Positions 1-6,230 are shown, numbered from the stretch's first letter. The stretch: DNA of 20,259 nucleotides from an uncultured bacterium (GCA_905214155.1 CAJMLC010000012.1:1-20259); one strand, 5' to 3'. Notes: a model not told the origin generated them from the letters alone. Made by a program: numbers and translations.

Positions 1-1
1 C

Positions 2-550
2 TTCGTCTGGTTCACCACCTACTTCGGCTGGGCCGAGGACGGCTTCCGGATGCTCGATGAGAGCGAAATCGACTACTCCATCCTCGCCAAGATCGGCGGC
101 GTGATCGCCTGGATCTTCCAGCCGCTCGGCTGGGGCAACTGGCAGGCGGCTGTCGCCTCCATCACCGGCCTTGTCGCCAAGGAGAACATCGTTGGCACGC
201 TCGGCATCCTCTATGGCGGCGGCGAGCTGACCGTTTACCAGGCTCTCGGTCAGGCGTTCAACGGCATCAGCGGCTATTCCTTCCTTGTGTTCAACCTGCT
301 CTGCGCACCGTGCTTCGCGGCCATCGGCGCCATCAAGCGCGAGATGAACAACGCCAAGTGGACCTGGTTCGCCATCGGCTATCAGTGCTGCTTCGCATAC
401 GTGATCGCCCTGATGATCAACCAGTTCGGCGGCGCGTTCACCGGCAGTCTGAACATTCTCGGCCTCATCGTGGCCATCGCCCTGCTTGTCGGCATCGTCT
501 ACATGCTCTTCAAGCCGTATCAGGAAGCCACCAAGCTCAAGACCAGATAA
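2..550 (+). CDS. feoB: Ferrous iron transport protein B, C-terminal part (partial)
   Basis: The 182 residues visible are the C-terminal end of the FeoB polytopic membrane permease, which imports Fe2+ across the cytoplasmic membrane. The frame is open from base 2 with no start, so the gene begins outside the window; the G-protein domain and the first Gate segment are missing. Seen here are the typical VTGLVAKENIVGTLGILYG-like stretch after an amphipathic linker, then three hydrophobic segments (a FLVFNLLCAPCFAAIGAI run, a FAIGYQCCFAYVIALMI run and an ILGLIVAIALLVGIVYMLF run). The Cys pairs in the late helices are usual for the family. The next gene, 34 bp downstream, encodes a FeoB-associated small protein, which supports the call. 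The N-terminal domain cannot be judged from this window. Confidence 0.93.
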   Translation, partial: FVWFTTYFGWAEDGFRMLDESEIDYSILAKIGGVIAWIFQPLGWGNWQAAVASITGLVAKENIVGTLGILYGGGELTVYQALGQAFNGISGYSFLVFNLLCAPCFAAIGAIKREMNNAKWTWFAIGYQCCFAYVIALMINQFGGAFTGSLNILGLIVAIALLVGIVYMLFKPYQEATKLKTR

Positions 551-584
551 TCTTCCTCCATCTTTCTTGAAAGGAGCGATTTTC

Positions 585-761
585 ATGCTGGACTGGTTTG
601 CAGCGAATCTCGGAACCATTTTGATCTCTCTCGTATTAGCTGTCATTGTGACCCTCATTGTCGTGTATCTGCTGCGGCAGAAGAAGGCCGGAAAGTCCTC
701 CTGCGGCGCGAACTGCGCGCACTGCGCCATGCACGGCCAGTGCCACGAACACCAGAAGTGA
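585..761 (+). CDS. Small FeoB-associated Cys-rich membrane protein
   Basis: This 58-residue protein has one N-terminal membrane helix (about residues 8-30, very rich in Leu/Ile/Val). A short basic stretch (RQKKAGK) follows, then a Cys/His-rich tail with C40, C44, C47 and C53 plus several His. That layout matches the FeoB-associated Cys-rich membrane protein family usually found just after feoB. The tail could bind or hand over iron, but this is inference. The start was chosen because AAAGGAGCG lies about 7 bp before the ATG; a longer reading from 486 has no such site and overlaps feoB. The gene is followed 15 bp later by a strong terminator, so feoB and this gene form the end of one transcript. 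Confidence 0.9.
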   Translation: MLDWFAANLGTILISLVLAVIVTLIVVYLLRQKKAGKSSCGANCAHCAMHGQCHEHQK

Positions 762-776
762 CCGCAAAAAAGACAG

Positions 777-810
777 GGCGCGGAGCTGATGCTCCGCGCC
801 TTGTTTTTTC
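777..810 (+). terminator. Rho-independent terminator of the feo operon
   Basis: A perfect 10-bp GC-rich stem (GGCGCGGAGC at 777-786, GCTCCGCGCC at 791-800) with a TGAT loop is followed by TTGTTTTTTC. An A-rich stretch precedes it. It lies 15 bp after the stop codon of the small Cys-rich gene. Confidence 0.92.
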
Positions 811-915
811 ATATCTGTACCTCTGGTTTGTACTGTGCCTTGTAGGGGCCGATGCCCTCATCGGCCCGCTTCTTCCGCCTTTTGATGCACCCAAAGAAAC
901 GCTTTTTCGAACCCA

Positions 916-948
916 TTCTTTTCTTTCTCCTGCCGAGAAAGAAAAGAA
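916..948. repeat. 14-bp perfect polypyrimidine/polypurine hairpin
   Basis: TTCTTTTCTTTCTC (916-929) pairs exactly with GAGAAAGAAAAGAA (935-948) around a CTGCC loop. No T-run follows on either strand beyond the stem itself, so it is not a classic terminator. Confidence 0.85.
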
Positions 949-1123
949 CGGTTTCAAACTGCCAAGAAAAGAAAGAGGGCTAAGTGCCTACCGTTGTCCC
1001 GAATTTGACTCTGAAAAGCTTAGCTGTCAGCTGTCCGTTGCATCAGTCACTACCACCCGAAAGGTCTCTGCGCTCTGCGCATCGCCTTTCGGCGGAGCTG
1101 CGTCGCAAAATCGCTCCAAAGCA

Positions 1124-1254
1124 TTCCCCTTCGGGGAAGGTGCCGAGCGGAGCGAGGCGGATGAGGGTCGGGGAGCAAAAACGATGCATTGTGCAGTTGG
1201 CCGAGTGCTCCAGACCCTCATCCGGCCCTTCGGGCCACCTTCCCCCAGGGGAAG
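1124..1254. repeat. Long imperfect inverted repeat
   Basis: The left arm (about 1124-1176) and the right arm (about 1207-1254) are reverse complements over three blocks: GGATGAGGGTC against GACCCTCATCC, GGAGC against GCTCC, and GGGGAAGGTG against CACCTTCCCC. The interior short loops differ between arms (GCCGAGCGGAGCGAGGC versus GGCCCTTCGGGCC). Each arm also carries its own CCTTCCCC-type hairpin. Confidence 0.75.
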
Positions 1255-1344
1255 GCCATCCGCGGCTCGCGGGAAAACTCCCTCAGTCTGCGCGAAGCGC
1301 AGACAGCCCCCCTCTTGGTAGAGGGGGGCTTTGATATATTGGTG

Positions 1345-2478
1345 TCAATTCCCGTCGATCTGGATGTCGACGCCGTTGAGCTCCACGCCGTCCTCGGCGC
1401 GGACCATGATGTACTTCACGCCGCCGAGCGTCCGCGTCTCGACGAGATCGCCCCGGTCGGGCGCGACGTGGATGATGACGTCGGGCGTTTTGAGCTGCAT
1501 GCGCTTGCTGTCGACCAGATTGCGCGGCGAGAGCGCCGCGTCATCGCCGAACGTCTCCTCAAACTTCACCTGGAATCCCGCGAGCTTCTCCTCCGAGACG
1601 CCCGCGTTTTCCAGCACCGCGCGCACCTCCGGCCCGGAGACGACCAGCGGCTCGTCCGACTTCGTCTCCTTGTGGACCTCGATGCGCTCGCGCAGGTCGG
1701 TCTGCACGGCCTGCACGACCTCCATGCTGCACTCCTCGCCCAGTGTCTGGCTCAGCAGCGCGTCAAAGCTGCCCTTCTGCTCGTCGGCGGGCAGGGGCGG
1801 CGTGATGTGGAACAGCGCTTCAATGAGCTCCGGGTGATTGTCGCCCGCGCTGCGGGTATAATAGAGGCAGTTATAGAGATTGGTCTGCCGCCCGTCGAAC
1901 GCCGGAAACAGGAATCCCAGCTCCGGCATCGCCGCGGCATAGCCCGGCGTGCGGATGTGGAAGGCTTTGTCCTCGGATTCGTAGCTGAGCGTCTCCTTCC
2001 CGGCCTTGACCGGGCAGATGGCGCAGACAAAATAGGAATAGACATGGTCGCTGCCGTCCAGCATTGCACCGTCCTTCGCCTTGAACGGCACGTCGTATTT
2101 CTCGTGTGCAAGCAGAATGAGATAATTCTCCTCAAAATGCACCGCACCGATGATCGTCTGGAACAGCTGTGCCCGCGCTTCCTCGTCCTGAAGCTCCGAA
2201 TCGCGGAGCTTCATCAGCAGCCGGTGCTCGTCGGAATCGGCGACCTGCGCCGTGCGGAACGCGAGATCGAGCCGGTTTTTATCCGCCGCACCGGAGAGGA
2301 CCTTTTTCAGCAGCGCGAGGTATTTTTCCTTGTCCTCCTCGCTCATCAGGGCCACGGGCTGGCGGAACTCGGACAAGATATCCCCGCTGCCGGACACATA
2401 GCAGCCATATACGGCGGTAATGTTCGTGCGGTCGGGCTTATAACGGCGGCGAAGCTCGCCGGTCTCTTTATCGGTCAT
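1345..2478 (-). CDS. DUF4317 family protein
   Basis: This 377-residue soluble protein belongs, by overall sequence, to the DUF4317 family of Firmicutes, whose function is not known. Recognisable features are the N-terminal LRRRYKPDRTNITAVYGCYV segment, the central YSYFVCAICPVK with the following FLFPAFDGR and LYYTRSA stretches, and an acidic C-terminal half. There is no signal peptide or membrane helix. The start was chosen because GGAAGGGGG lies about 6 bp before the ATG on the minus strand. It is transcribed alone, away from hflK, from an extended -10 promoter at 2520-2528. No enzymatic motif is evident. Divergence from hflK may mean shared regulation, which is inference only. Confidence 0.88.
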   Translation of the reverse strand: MTDKETGELRRRYKPDRTNITAVYGCYVSGSGDILSEFRQPVALMSEEDKEKYLALLKKVLSGAADKNRLDLAFRTAQVADSDEHRLLMKLRDSELQDEEARAQLFQTIIGAVHFEENYLILLAHEKYDVPFKAKDGAMLDGSDHVYSYFVCAICPVKAGKETLSYESEDKAFHIRTPGYAAAMPELGFLFPAFDGRQTNLYNCLYYTRSAGDNHPELIEALFHITPPLPADEQKGSFDALLSQTLGEECSMEVVQAVQTDLRERIEVHKETKSDEPLVVSGPEVRAVLENAGVSEEKLAGFQVKFEETFGDDAALSPRNLVDSKRMQLKTPDVIIHVAPDRGDLVETRTLGGVKYIMVRAEDGVELNGVDIQIDGN

Positions 2479-2519
2479 GGGAATCCCCCTTCCATAGAAT
2501 TAAAAGTGATGCGGACACC

Positions 2520-2528
2520 AGTATAGCA
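2520..2528 (-). promoter_or_regulatory. Extended -10 promoter of the DUF4317 gene
   Basis: The minus strand reads TGCTATACT, a TG-extended -10 box (TATACT at 2525 down to 2520), about 40 bp before the start codon. No good -35 box is seen at 16-18 bp, as is common for extended -10 promoters. Confidence 0.6.
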
Positions 2529-2543
2529 CATCCGGCGGGAATT

Positions 2544-2552
2544 TGCTATAAT
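2544..2552 (+). promoter_or_regulatory. Extended -10 promoter of hflK-hflC-LURP
   Basis: TGCTATAAT is a consensus TG-extended -10 box (TATAAT at 2547-2552), placing the transcript start near 2559 and giving a leader of about 70 nt before hflK. The -35 position is poor. It is the mirror image of the DUF4317 promoter, forming a TATAGCA...TGCTATA dyad. Confidence 0.7.
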
Positions 2553-2627
2553 AGGATCATGGAACTTTTTTGCCCGGCCGGACGTCTGAAGAACAAAACA
2601 CAGCTGCAAATGCGAAAGGAGCAAATG

Positions 2628-3620
2628 ATGGACGAATACAACAACTATCAAAACGGCTACGATCAGAATCCCCCGCCGCCCCGGCGGCCCAAAAAGCGCA
2701 TGAACGCAAGATGGCTCTGGATCATTCCGGTGCTCATCCTCGCGGCCATCCTCGCGATGGACTCGTTCTACACGCTGAAAGAGGATCAGTACGCTGTCCT
2801 CACCACGTTCGGCAAGCCGACGACAGTTTCGGCCTCGGGCTTACAGCCGAAGATCCCACTCATTCAGAAGGTGCATAAGGTCTCCAAGTCGATCCAGTCC
2901 TTCCCGCTCGGCTACCGCGTGGGGAGCAACGAGTCAATCGAGGAAGAGTCCCTGATGATTACCTACGACTATAACTTCGTCAATGTCGACTTCTACGTCG
3001 AATACCGCATCACCGACCCCATCAAATATCTCTATAACTCGTCCGACCCCGTCGGCATCCTGAAGATGCTCTGCCAGAGCTATATCCGCGACACGATCGG
3101 CCTCTACAACGTCGACAGCGTCATCACCACCGGCAAGAGCGAGATCCAGTCTGAGATCAAGCAGAAGGTCACGGCCCGTCTGGAAACGGAGGATCTCGGT
3201 TTGCAGATCACGAACATCACGATCCAGGATGCGGAGCCGCCTACGGCAGAGGTGCAGCAGGCGTTCACCGCCGTCGAGACGGCCAAGCAGGCCGCCGACA
3301 CCGCCGTGAACAACGCAAAAAAATACGCCAACGAGGTCATCCCCGCGGCGGAGGCCGACGCCGACGAGATCGTCAAGCAGGCGGAAGCCTATCAGGAGAG
3401 CAAGATCAATGAAGCCACCGGCCAGGCCGCGCGCTTCACGGAGCTGTTCAACGAGTATCAGAAATATCCGCTCATCACCAAGCAGCGCCTGTTCTACGAG
3501 GCTATGGAGGACATCCTGCCCGACATGAAGCTCTATATCGTGGACGACGCGACGGGCGTGCAGACCTCGCTGCCGCTCGAATCGTATGCCACCGTCAATA
3601 TGGGAGGTGACGCACAGTGA
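2628..3620 (+). CDS. hflK: HflK, SPFH-domain modulator of membrane protease FtsH
   Basis: This 330-residue protein has a Pro-rich cytoplasmic N-terminus (PPPPRRPKKR), one membrane helix (about residues 29-45) and a long SPFH/Band 7 domain beginning with the TLKEDQYAVLTTFGKP motif. An Ala/Glu-rich coiled coil follows (about residues 205-275: VETAKQAADTAVNNAKKYANE and so on). In well-studied bacteria HflK and HflC form a membrane cage that regulates FtsH. The frame is open from 2559, but that ATG sits at the predicted transcript start; AAAGGAG at 2615-2621 points to the ATG at 2628 (or 2625). The stop overlaps the hflC start by 4 bp (GTGA). No ftsH gene is in the window. Confidence 0.9.
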   Translation: MDEYNNYQNGYDQNPPPPRRPKKRMNARWLWIIPVLILAAILAMDSFYTLKEDQYAVLTTFGKPTTVSASGLQPKIPLIQKVHKVSKSIQSFPLGYRVGSNESIEEESLMITYDYNFVNVDFYVEYRITDPIKYLYNSSDPVGILKMLCQSYIRDTIGLYNVDSVITTGKSEIQSEIKQKVTARLETEDLGLQITNITIQDAEPPTAEVQQAFTAVETAKQAADTAVNNAKKYANEVIPAAEADADEIVKQAEAYQESKINEATGQAARFTELFNEYQKYPLITKQRLFYEAMEDILPDMKLYIVDDATGVQTSLPLESYATVNMGGDAQ

Positions 3621-4510
3621 AAAAGACCGTAAAAGTTGTCCTGCCCATTCTGCTGGGCGTCCTCATCGCCGTCGTGCTGCTCGGTTCGCTCGTGACCACG
3701 CGGCCCAACGAATATACCATCGTCAAGCAGTTCGGCAAGGTCGTCCGCGTGATCGACCAGCCGGGCCTCTCGCTCAAGACGCCGTTCGTCCAGTCGACGA
3801 GCACGCTGCCGAAGACCGAGATGCTCTATGACCTCGCGGCCAGCGACGTCATCACGTCGGACAAGAAATCGATGGTCGCCGACAGCTTTGTCCTCTGGCG
3901 CATTGTTGATCCGCTGAAATTCATCCAGACCCTCTCCGGGAGCGTCTCCGGCGCGGAGGCACGGCTCGATCAGGCCGTCTACAACAGTCTGAAAACGGTC
4001 ATCAGCTCGATGAAGCAGGAGGACGTTATCTCCGGCCGCGACGGCGAGCTGGCCGCGCGCATCACCGAGCACGTCAACGACACGACCGAGTTCCGCGATT
4101 ACGGCATCGAAGTCCTCGCCATCGAGACCAAGCGCATCGACCTGCCAGACGAGAACAAGGCCGCCGTCTACGAGCGCATGATCTCCGAGCGCGGCAACAT
4201 CGCCGCCTCCTACGAGGCGCAGGGCAACGCTGAGGCCAAGCGCATCCGCAACGAGGCCGATAAGACCGTCGACATCACGATCTCCGAGGCCAATTCGCAG
4301 TCTGAAAAGCTGAAGGCCGCGGGCGAGGCCGAGTATATGCGCATCCTCTCCGAGGTCTATGACACGCCGGAGGAGGCCGATTTCTACGAATTCATGCGCG
4401 CGCTCGACATGGCGCAGAAGGCGCTTGTCGGCGGAAACAAGACGCTCGTCGTGTCCTCCGACTCGCCGATCGCCAAGATCTTCTCCGGCCAGTGGGGGCA
4501 GGCGGAATGA
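3617..4510 (+). CDS. hflC: HflC, SPFH-domain partner of HflK
   Basis: This 297-residue protein starts with GTG overlapping the hflK stop codon, with GGGAGGTGA just upstream as ribosome binding site. Residues 5-27 form a single membrane helix. The SPFH domain follows (TTRPNEYTIVKQFGKVVRV and GLSLKTPFVQSTSTLP are typical), and then the conserved HflC segment IETKRIDLPDENKAAVYERMISERGNIAASYEAQGNAEAKRIRNEAD in divided form (about residues 170-215). The C-terminal FYEFMRALDMAQKAL and KTLVVSSDSPIAKIF stretches are also family hallmarks. It should assemble with HflK around FtsH on the membrane. The gene ends with an ATGA overlap into the LURP-one gene, which suggests translational coupling of all three. 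Confidence 0.92.
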   Translation: MKKTVKVVLPILLGVLIAVVLLGSLVTTRPNEYTIVKQFGKVVRVIDQPGLSLKTPFVQSTSTLPKTEMLYDLAASDVITSDKKSMVADSFVLWRIVDPLKFIQTLSGSVSGAEARLDQAVYNSLKTVISSMKQEDVISGRDGELAARITEHVNDTTEFRDYGIEVLAIETKRIDLPDENKAAVYERMISERGNIAASYEAQGNAEAKRIRNEADKTVDITISEANSQSEKLKAAGEAEYMRILSEVYDTPEEADFYEFMRALDMAQKALVGGNKTLVVSSDSPIAKIFSGQWGQAE

Positions 4511-4974
4511 TCTATTATTTGCAGGAGGAGCTCTTCTCCTTCGACCATTTCGATATATGGGACGAGCAGGACAACGTCTGCTTTCAGGTCGACCGCGAGT
4601 TCCTGACGTGGGGCAAAACGCTCCGCGTCCGGGACGCGCAGGGCCGCCTCTGCGCCACGGTACATCACGTCCCATTCTCGATCCCCTGCTCCTTCGAGCT
4701 GGAGACGGCGGGCGGCACGCTGGAGCTGGATCGTCATTTCTCGCTCTTTTCCCGCAGCTATTCCATCGATTCACTCGGCTGGGAGGTCGAGGGTGATTTC
4801 TTCGGCGTCGACTACGCCATCACGAAGGGCAGCCAGACCGTCGCCCGCATGGAAAAGGCGTGGCCCGCGTTCCACGACCGCTATCGCCTCGAGATCGCCG
4901 ATCCGGCGGACGCGATGGCCGCGCTCTGCACCGTCCTCGCCATCGACTGCTGCGACGAGCATCACCAAAGTTGA
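4507..4974 (+). CDS. LURP-one-related / YxjI-like protein
   Basis: This 155-residue soluble protein has the beta-rich pattern of the LURP-one-related (YxjI, tubby-like fold) family. Its short strands alternate polar and hydrophobic residues: MIYYLQEELFSF, DIWDEQDNVCFQV, KTLRVRDAQGRLCATV, GWEVEGDFFGVDYAI and VARMEKAW. The N-terminal WD-x-D-N-x-x-FQV segment and the later GDF-x-x-x-DY-x-I segment are usual marks of the family. Its role is unknown; in plants and bacteria the fold is linked to membrane or phosphoinositide-type binding, which is not shown here. The ATG overlaps the hflC stop (ATGA), so it is translated with HflK/HflC and may act at the same membrane complex (inference). Confidence 0.82.
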   Translation: MIYYLQEELFSFDHFDIWDEQDNVCFQVDREFLTWGKTLRVRDAQGRLCATVHHVPFSIPCSFELETAGGTLELDRHFSLFSRSYSIDSLGWEVEGDFFGVDYAITKGSQTVARMEKAWPAFHDRYRLEIADPADAMAALCTVLAIDCCDEHHQS

Positions 4975-4988
4975 ACCCATCGCAGCGG

Positions 4989-5052
4989 ATAAAGGCTCCC
5001 CTTGATTGTATCAAGGGGCCGCGAAGCGGGGGCGCAGGAGTGAATGACATGC
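4989..5052. repeat. 64-bp interspersed repeat, copy A
   Basis: The 64 bp from ATAAAGGCTCCCCTTGAT to GAATGACATGC match the window's last 64 bp (20196-20259) at all but two positions. The copy contains a perfect 9-bp hairpin (4998-5006 with 5010-5018) and a CCGC-GAA-GCGG mini hairpin. It begins 14 bp after the LURP-one gene. Confidence 0.93.
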
Positions 5053-5248
5053 CGGTGGCATGTCAGAGCTGTGCCCCGGAACGCCCGCAGGCGTTTGTCT
5101 GCGCATAGCGCAGACGGAGGGGATTAAGGCCAGAGAAGTGCAACGATCCCTCCGTCAAAAATCTCCGATTTTTGACACCTCCCTTTACACAAGGGAGGCG
5201 TTGTCCGCTGCGGCGGGATCAGGGGCGGGCCTGTGCGGCCCGCCCCTG
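4989..5248. repeat. Chain of hairpins, compound palindromic element
   Basis: At least seven perfect stems follow one another: 4998-5018 (9 bp), 5019-5029 (4 bp), 5046-5064 (GACATGCC/GGCATGTC), 5080-5095 (AACGCC/GGCGTT), 5097-5115 (GTCTGCGC/GCGCAGAC), 5154-5176 (GTCAAAAATC/GATTTTTGAC), 5178-5198 (CCTCCCTT/AAGGGAGG) and 5220-5248 (12 bp). No gene is supported here. The last stem lies 12 bp past the yfbR stop codon on the minus strand and may help end that transcript, but has no U-tract. Confidence 0.85.
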
Positions 5249-5259
5249 GTTCGTTCCGG

Positions 5260-5835
5260 TCATTCCAGTTCGTCCAGCGTGAGCTGGAACGCGTCGAGGA
5301 AGTGTGCCATGAAATAGTCGAGGCACGGCAGGTGCATCCCGACGAGGGCCTCGCGCGTCTGCCGCGCGGCGGATTCAAATTCGCGGTTGCCCGCCTTCAG
5401 CTCCTCCACGCACTTGATATAGGCAGACAGCTTGTCCGCCGCCTTGACGATGCGCGCGACATCCGGATCGGACTCGTGCAGCAGCGGACGATAGCTCTCG
5501 CGCAGCTCCTCGGGCAGCAGGCCGAGGAGCTTTTCACAGCTCACGGCCTCGATCTGCTTGTAGGCGTGTTTGATGTCGGGATTGTAGTATTTGATGGGTG
5601 TAGGCAGGTCGCCGGTCAGGATCTCCGACGCGTCGTGGAACAGCGCCGCCGACGCGCAGCGGTCGGGATCTGCCGGCTCGTGCAGGATGTCGCGCTGGAT
5701 GAGCGCGAGACCGTGCGCCAGCACGGCGACCATGTGGCTGTGTTCCTGGATATTTTCTTCGAACGTGTTGCGCATCAGGCCCCAGCGGCCGATGTAGCGC
5801 ATCCGGGAGATGAGGGCGAAAAAACGGTGCTGCAT
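5260..5835 (-). CDS. yfbR: HD-domain 5'-deoxynucleotidase, YfbR-like
   Basis: This 191-residue HD-domain phosphohydrolase should remove the 5' phosphate from deoxyribonucleoside monophosphates in the cytoplasm. The YfbR pattern is complete: the specificity pair R17-W18 in IGRWGLMRN, H32 in QEHSHMVA, the H67-D68 metal pair in ALFHDASE, and D134 in KAADKLSAY. E. coli YfbR has 199 residues, so this is full length. The frame is open further upstream, but AGGAGG stands 7 bp before the ATG at 5835, and the upstream sequence looks non-coding. It is a single gene on the minus strand, with a weak promoter (TGATAGAAT, -10 at 5863-5858) 23 bp before the start. Confidence 0.9.
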   Translation of the reverse strand: MQHRFFALISRMRYIGRWGLMRNTFEENIQEHSHMVAVLAHGLALIQRDILHEPADPDRCASAALFHDASEILTGDLPTPIKYYNPDIKHAYKQIEAVSCEKLLGLLPEELRESYRPLLHESDPDVARIVKAADKLSAYIKCVEELKAGNREFESAARQTREALVGMHLPCLDYFMAHFLDAFQLTLDELE

Positions 5836-5857
5836 GGCGATTCCTCCTTTTTTGACC

Positions 5858-5866
5858 ATTCTATCA
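5858..5866 (-). promoter_or_regulatory. Putative extended -10 promoter of yfbR
   Basis: The minus strand reads TGATAGAAT, a TG-extended -10-like box ending at 5858, with only a weak T-rich -35 region 16-17 bp upstream. It would give a leader of about 15 nt. Confidence 0.4.
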
Positions 5867-6074
5867 TAAATCGCAGTGGAAGAAAACTGATTTTCTCGGG
5901 GAAGCTCTGGTTCGATCGGCAAGTGCATTCGGCGAGAGATTTTGGACCAAAGCAAGATTTGAAGAATGCAGACATCCTTTGTGGATTTCAAATTCTTCAA
6001 ACCGCGGCATTGGGGCAAAAGATCCGGCGAAGGCCGAAGACGATTGGATCAGTGCTTCCCCCAAAAAGGAAAAT

Positions 6075-6106
6075 GCCCGCCGCAGAGCCTGCGGCGGGCG
6101 TTTTCT
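6075..6106. terminator. Bidirectional Rho-independent terminator
   Basis: A perfect 10-bp stem (GCCCGCCGCA at 6075-6084, TGCGGCGGGC at 6090-6099) has a GAGCC loop. On the plus strand it is followed by GTTTTCT; on the minus strand by ATTTTCCTTTTT. It therefore looks usable in both directions, yet no annotated gene clearly reads into it. Confidence 0.78.
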
Positions 6107-6125
6107 GAGAGAGAAAGAGGAGAAG

Positions 6126-6230
6126 ATGAAAAATACGAATCGCTTCCAGAAGGTGTTGCTGCCTGTGCTCCGGTGCTCCGAAGCACCAACATCCTCTGTG
6201 CCATTAGAATACCGGAAATGCGGCGTTTGA
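6126..6230 (+). CDS. Possible 34-residue small ORF or gene remnant
   Basis: The ATG is preceded by AGAGGAGAAG, a strong ribosome binding site at good spacing. The first half (MKNTNRFQKVLLPVL) looks like the start of a signal peptide: Lys/Arg followed by hydrophobic residues. After residue 16 the sequence loses this character (RCSEAPTSSVPLEYRKCGV) and reads through a small hairpin to a stop. It could be a small exported peptide, but a truncated remnant of a secreted protein gene is equally likely. No family is recognised. It sits between a terminator and the recJ promoter, and no promoter of its own is obvious. Confidence 0.25.
   Translation: MKNTNRFQKVLLPVLRCSEAPTSSVPLEYRKCGV

Larger units (their letters stand above)
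811..1344. repeat. Non-coding spacer of hairpin repeats between feo operon and DUF4317 gene
   Basis: No convincing gene lies in these 534 bp; the open frames here have no ribosome binding site and read low-complexity Arg/Ser/Pro sequence. The block holds several separate perfect or near-perfect hairpins: 846-867 (9-bp stem, loop CCCT), 916-948 (14-bp pyrimidine/purine stem), 1124-1138 (TTCCCC/GGGGAA), 1286-1304 (8-bp stem, loop GAA) and 1305-1330 (11-bp stem, loop TGGT). A larger inverted repeat joins about 1124-1176 to 1207-1254. It looks like a mosaic of short palindromic intergenic repeats. The final hairpin lies 15 bp beyond the DUF4317 stop codon and could help end that transcript, although no U-tract follows it on the minus strand. 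Confidence 0.75.

Noticed and set aside
740..1321. Open frames in the feo-DUF4317 spacer
   Set aside because: They cross the terminator and several hairpins, have no ribosome binding site, and read Arg/Ser/Pro-rich sequence. They are repeat-derived.
846..1330. CRISPR array
   Set aside because: The palindromes differ from one another in sequence and spacing; there is no repeated unit with regular spacers and no cas gene.
1189..2526. Long plus-strand open frame of 445 codons opposite the DUF4317 gene
   Set aside because: It reads low-complexity Leu/Arg/Val/Asp sequence that is the antisense shadow of the GC-rich DUF4317 gene, and it has no ribosome binding site. The minus strand matches a known family.
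5836..6018. N-terminal extension of yfbR
   Set aside because: The extension reads unconserved sequence, and AGGAGG clearly marks the ATG at 5835.
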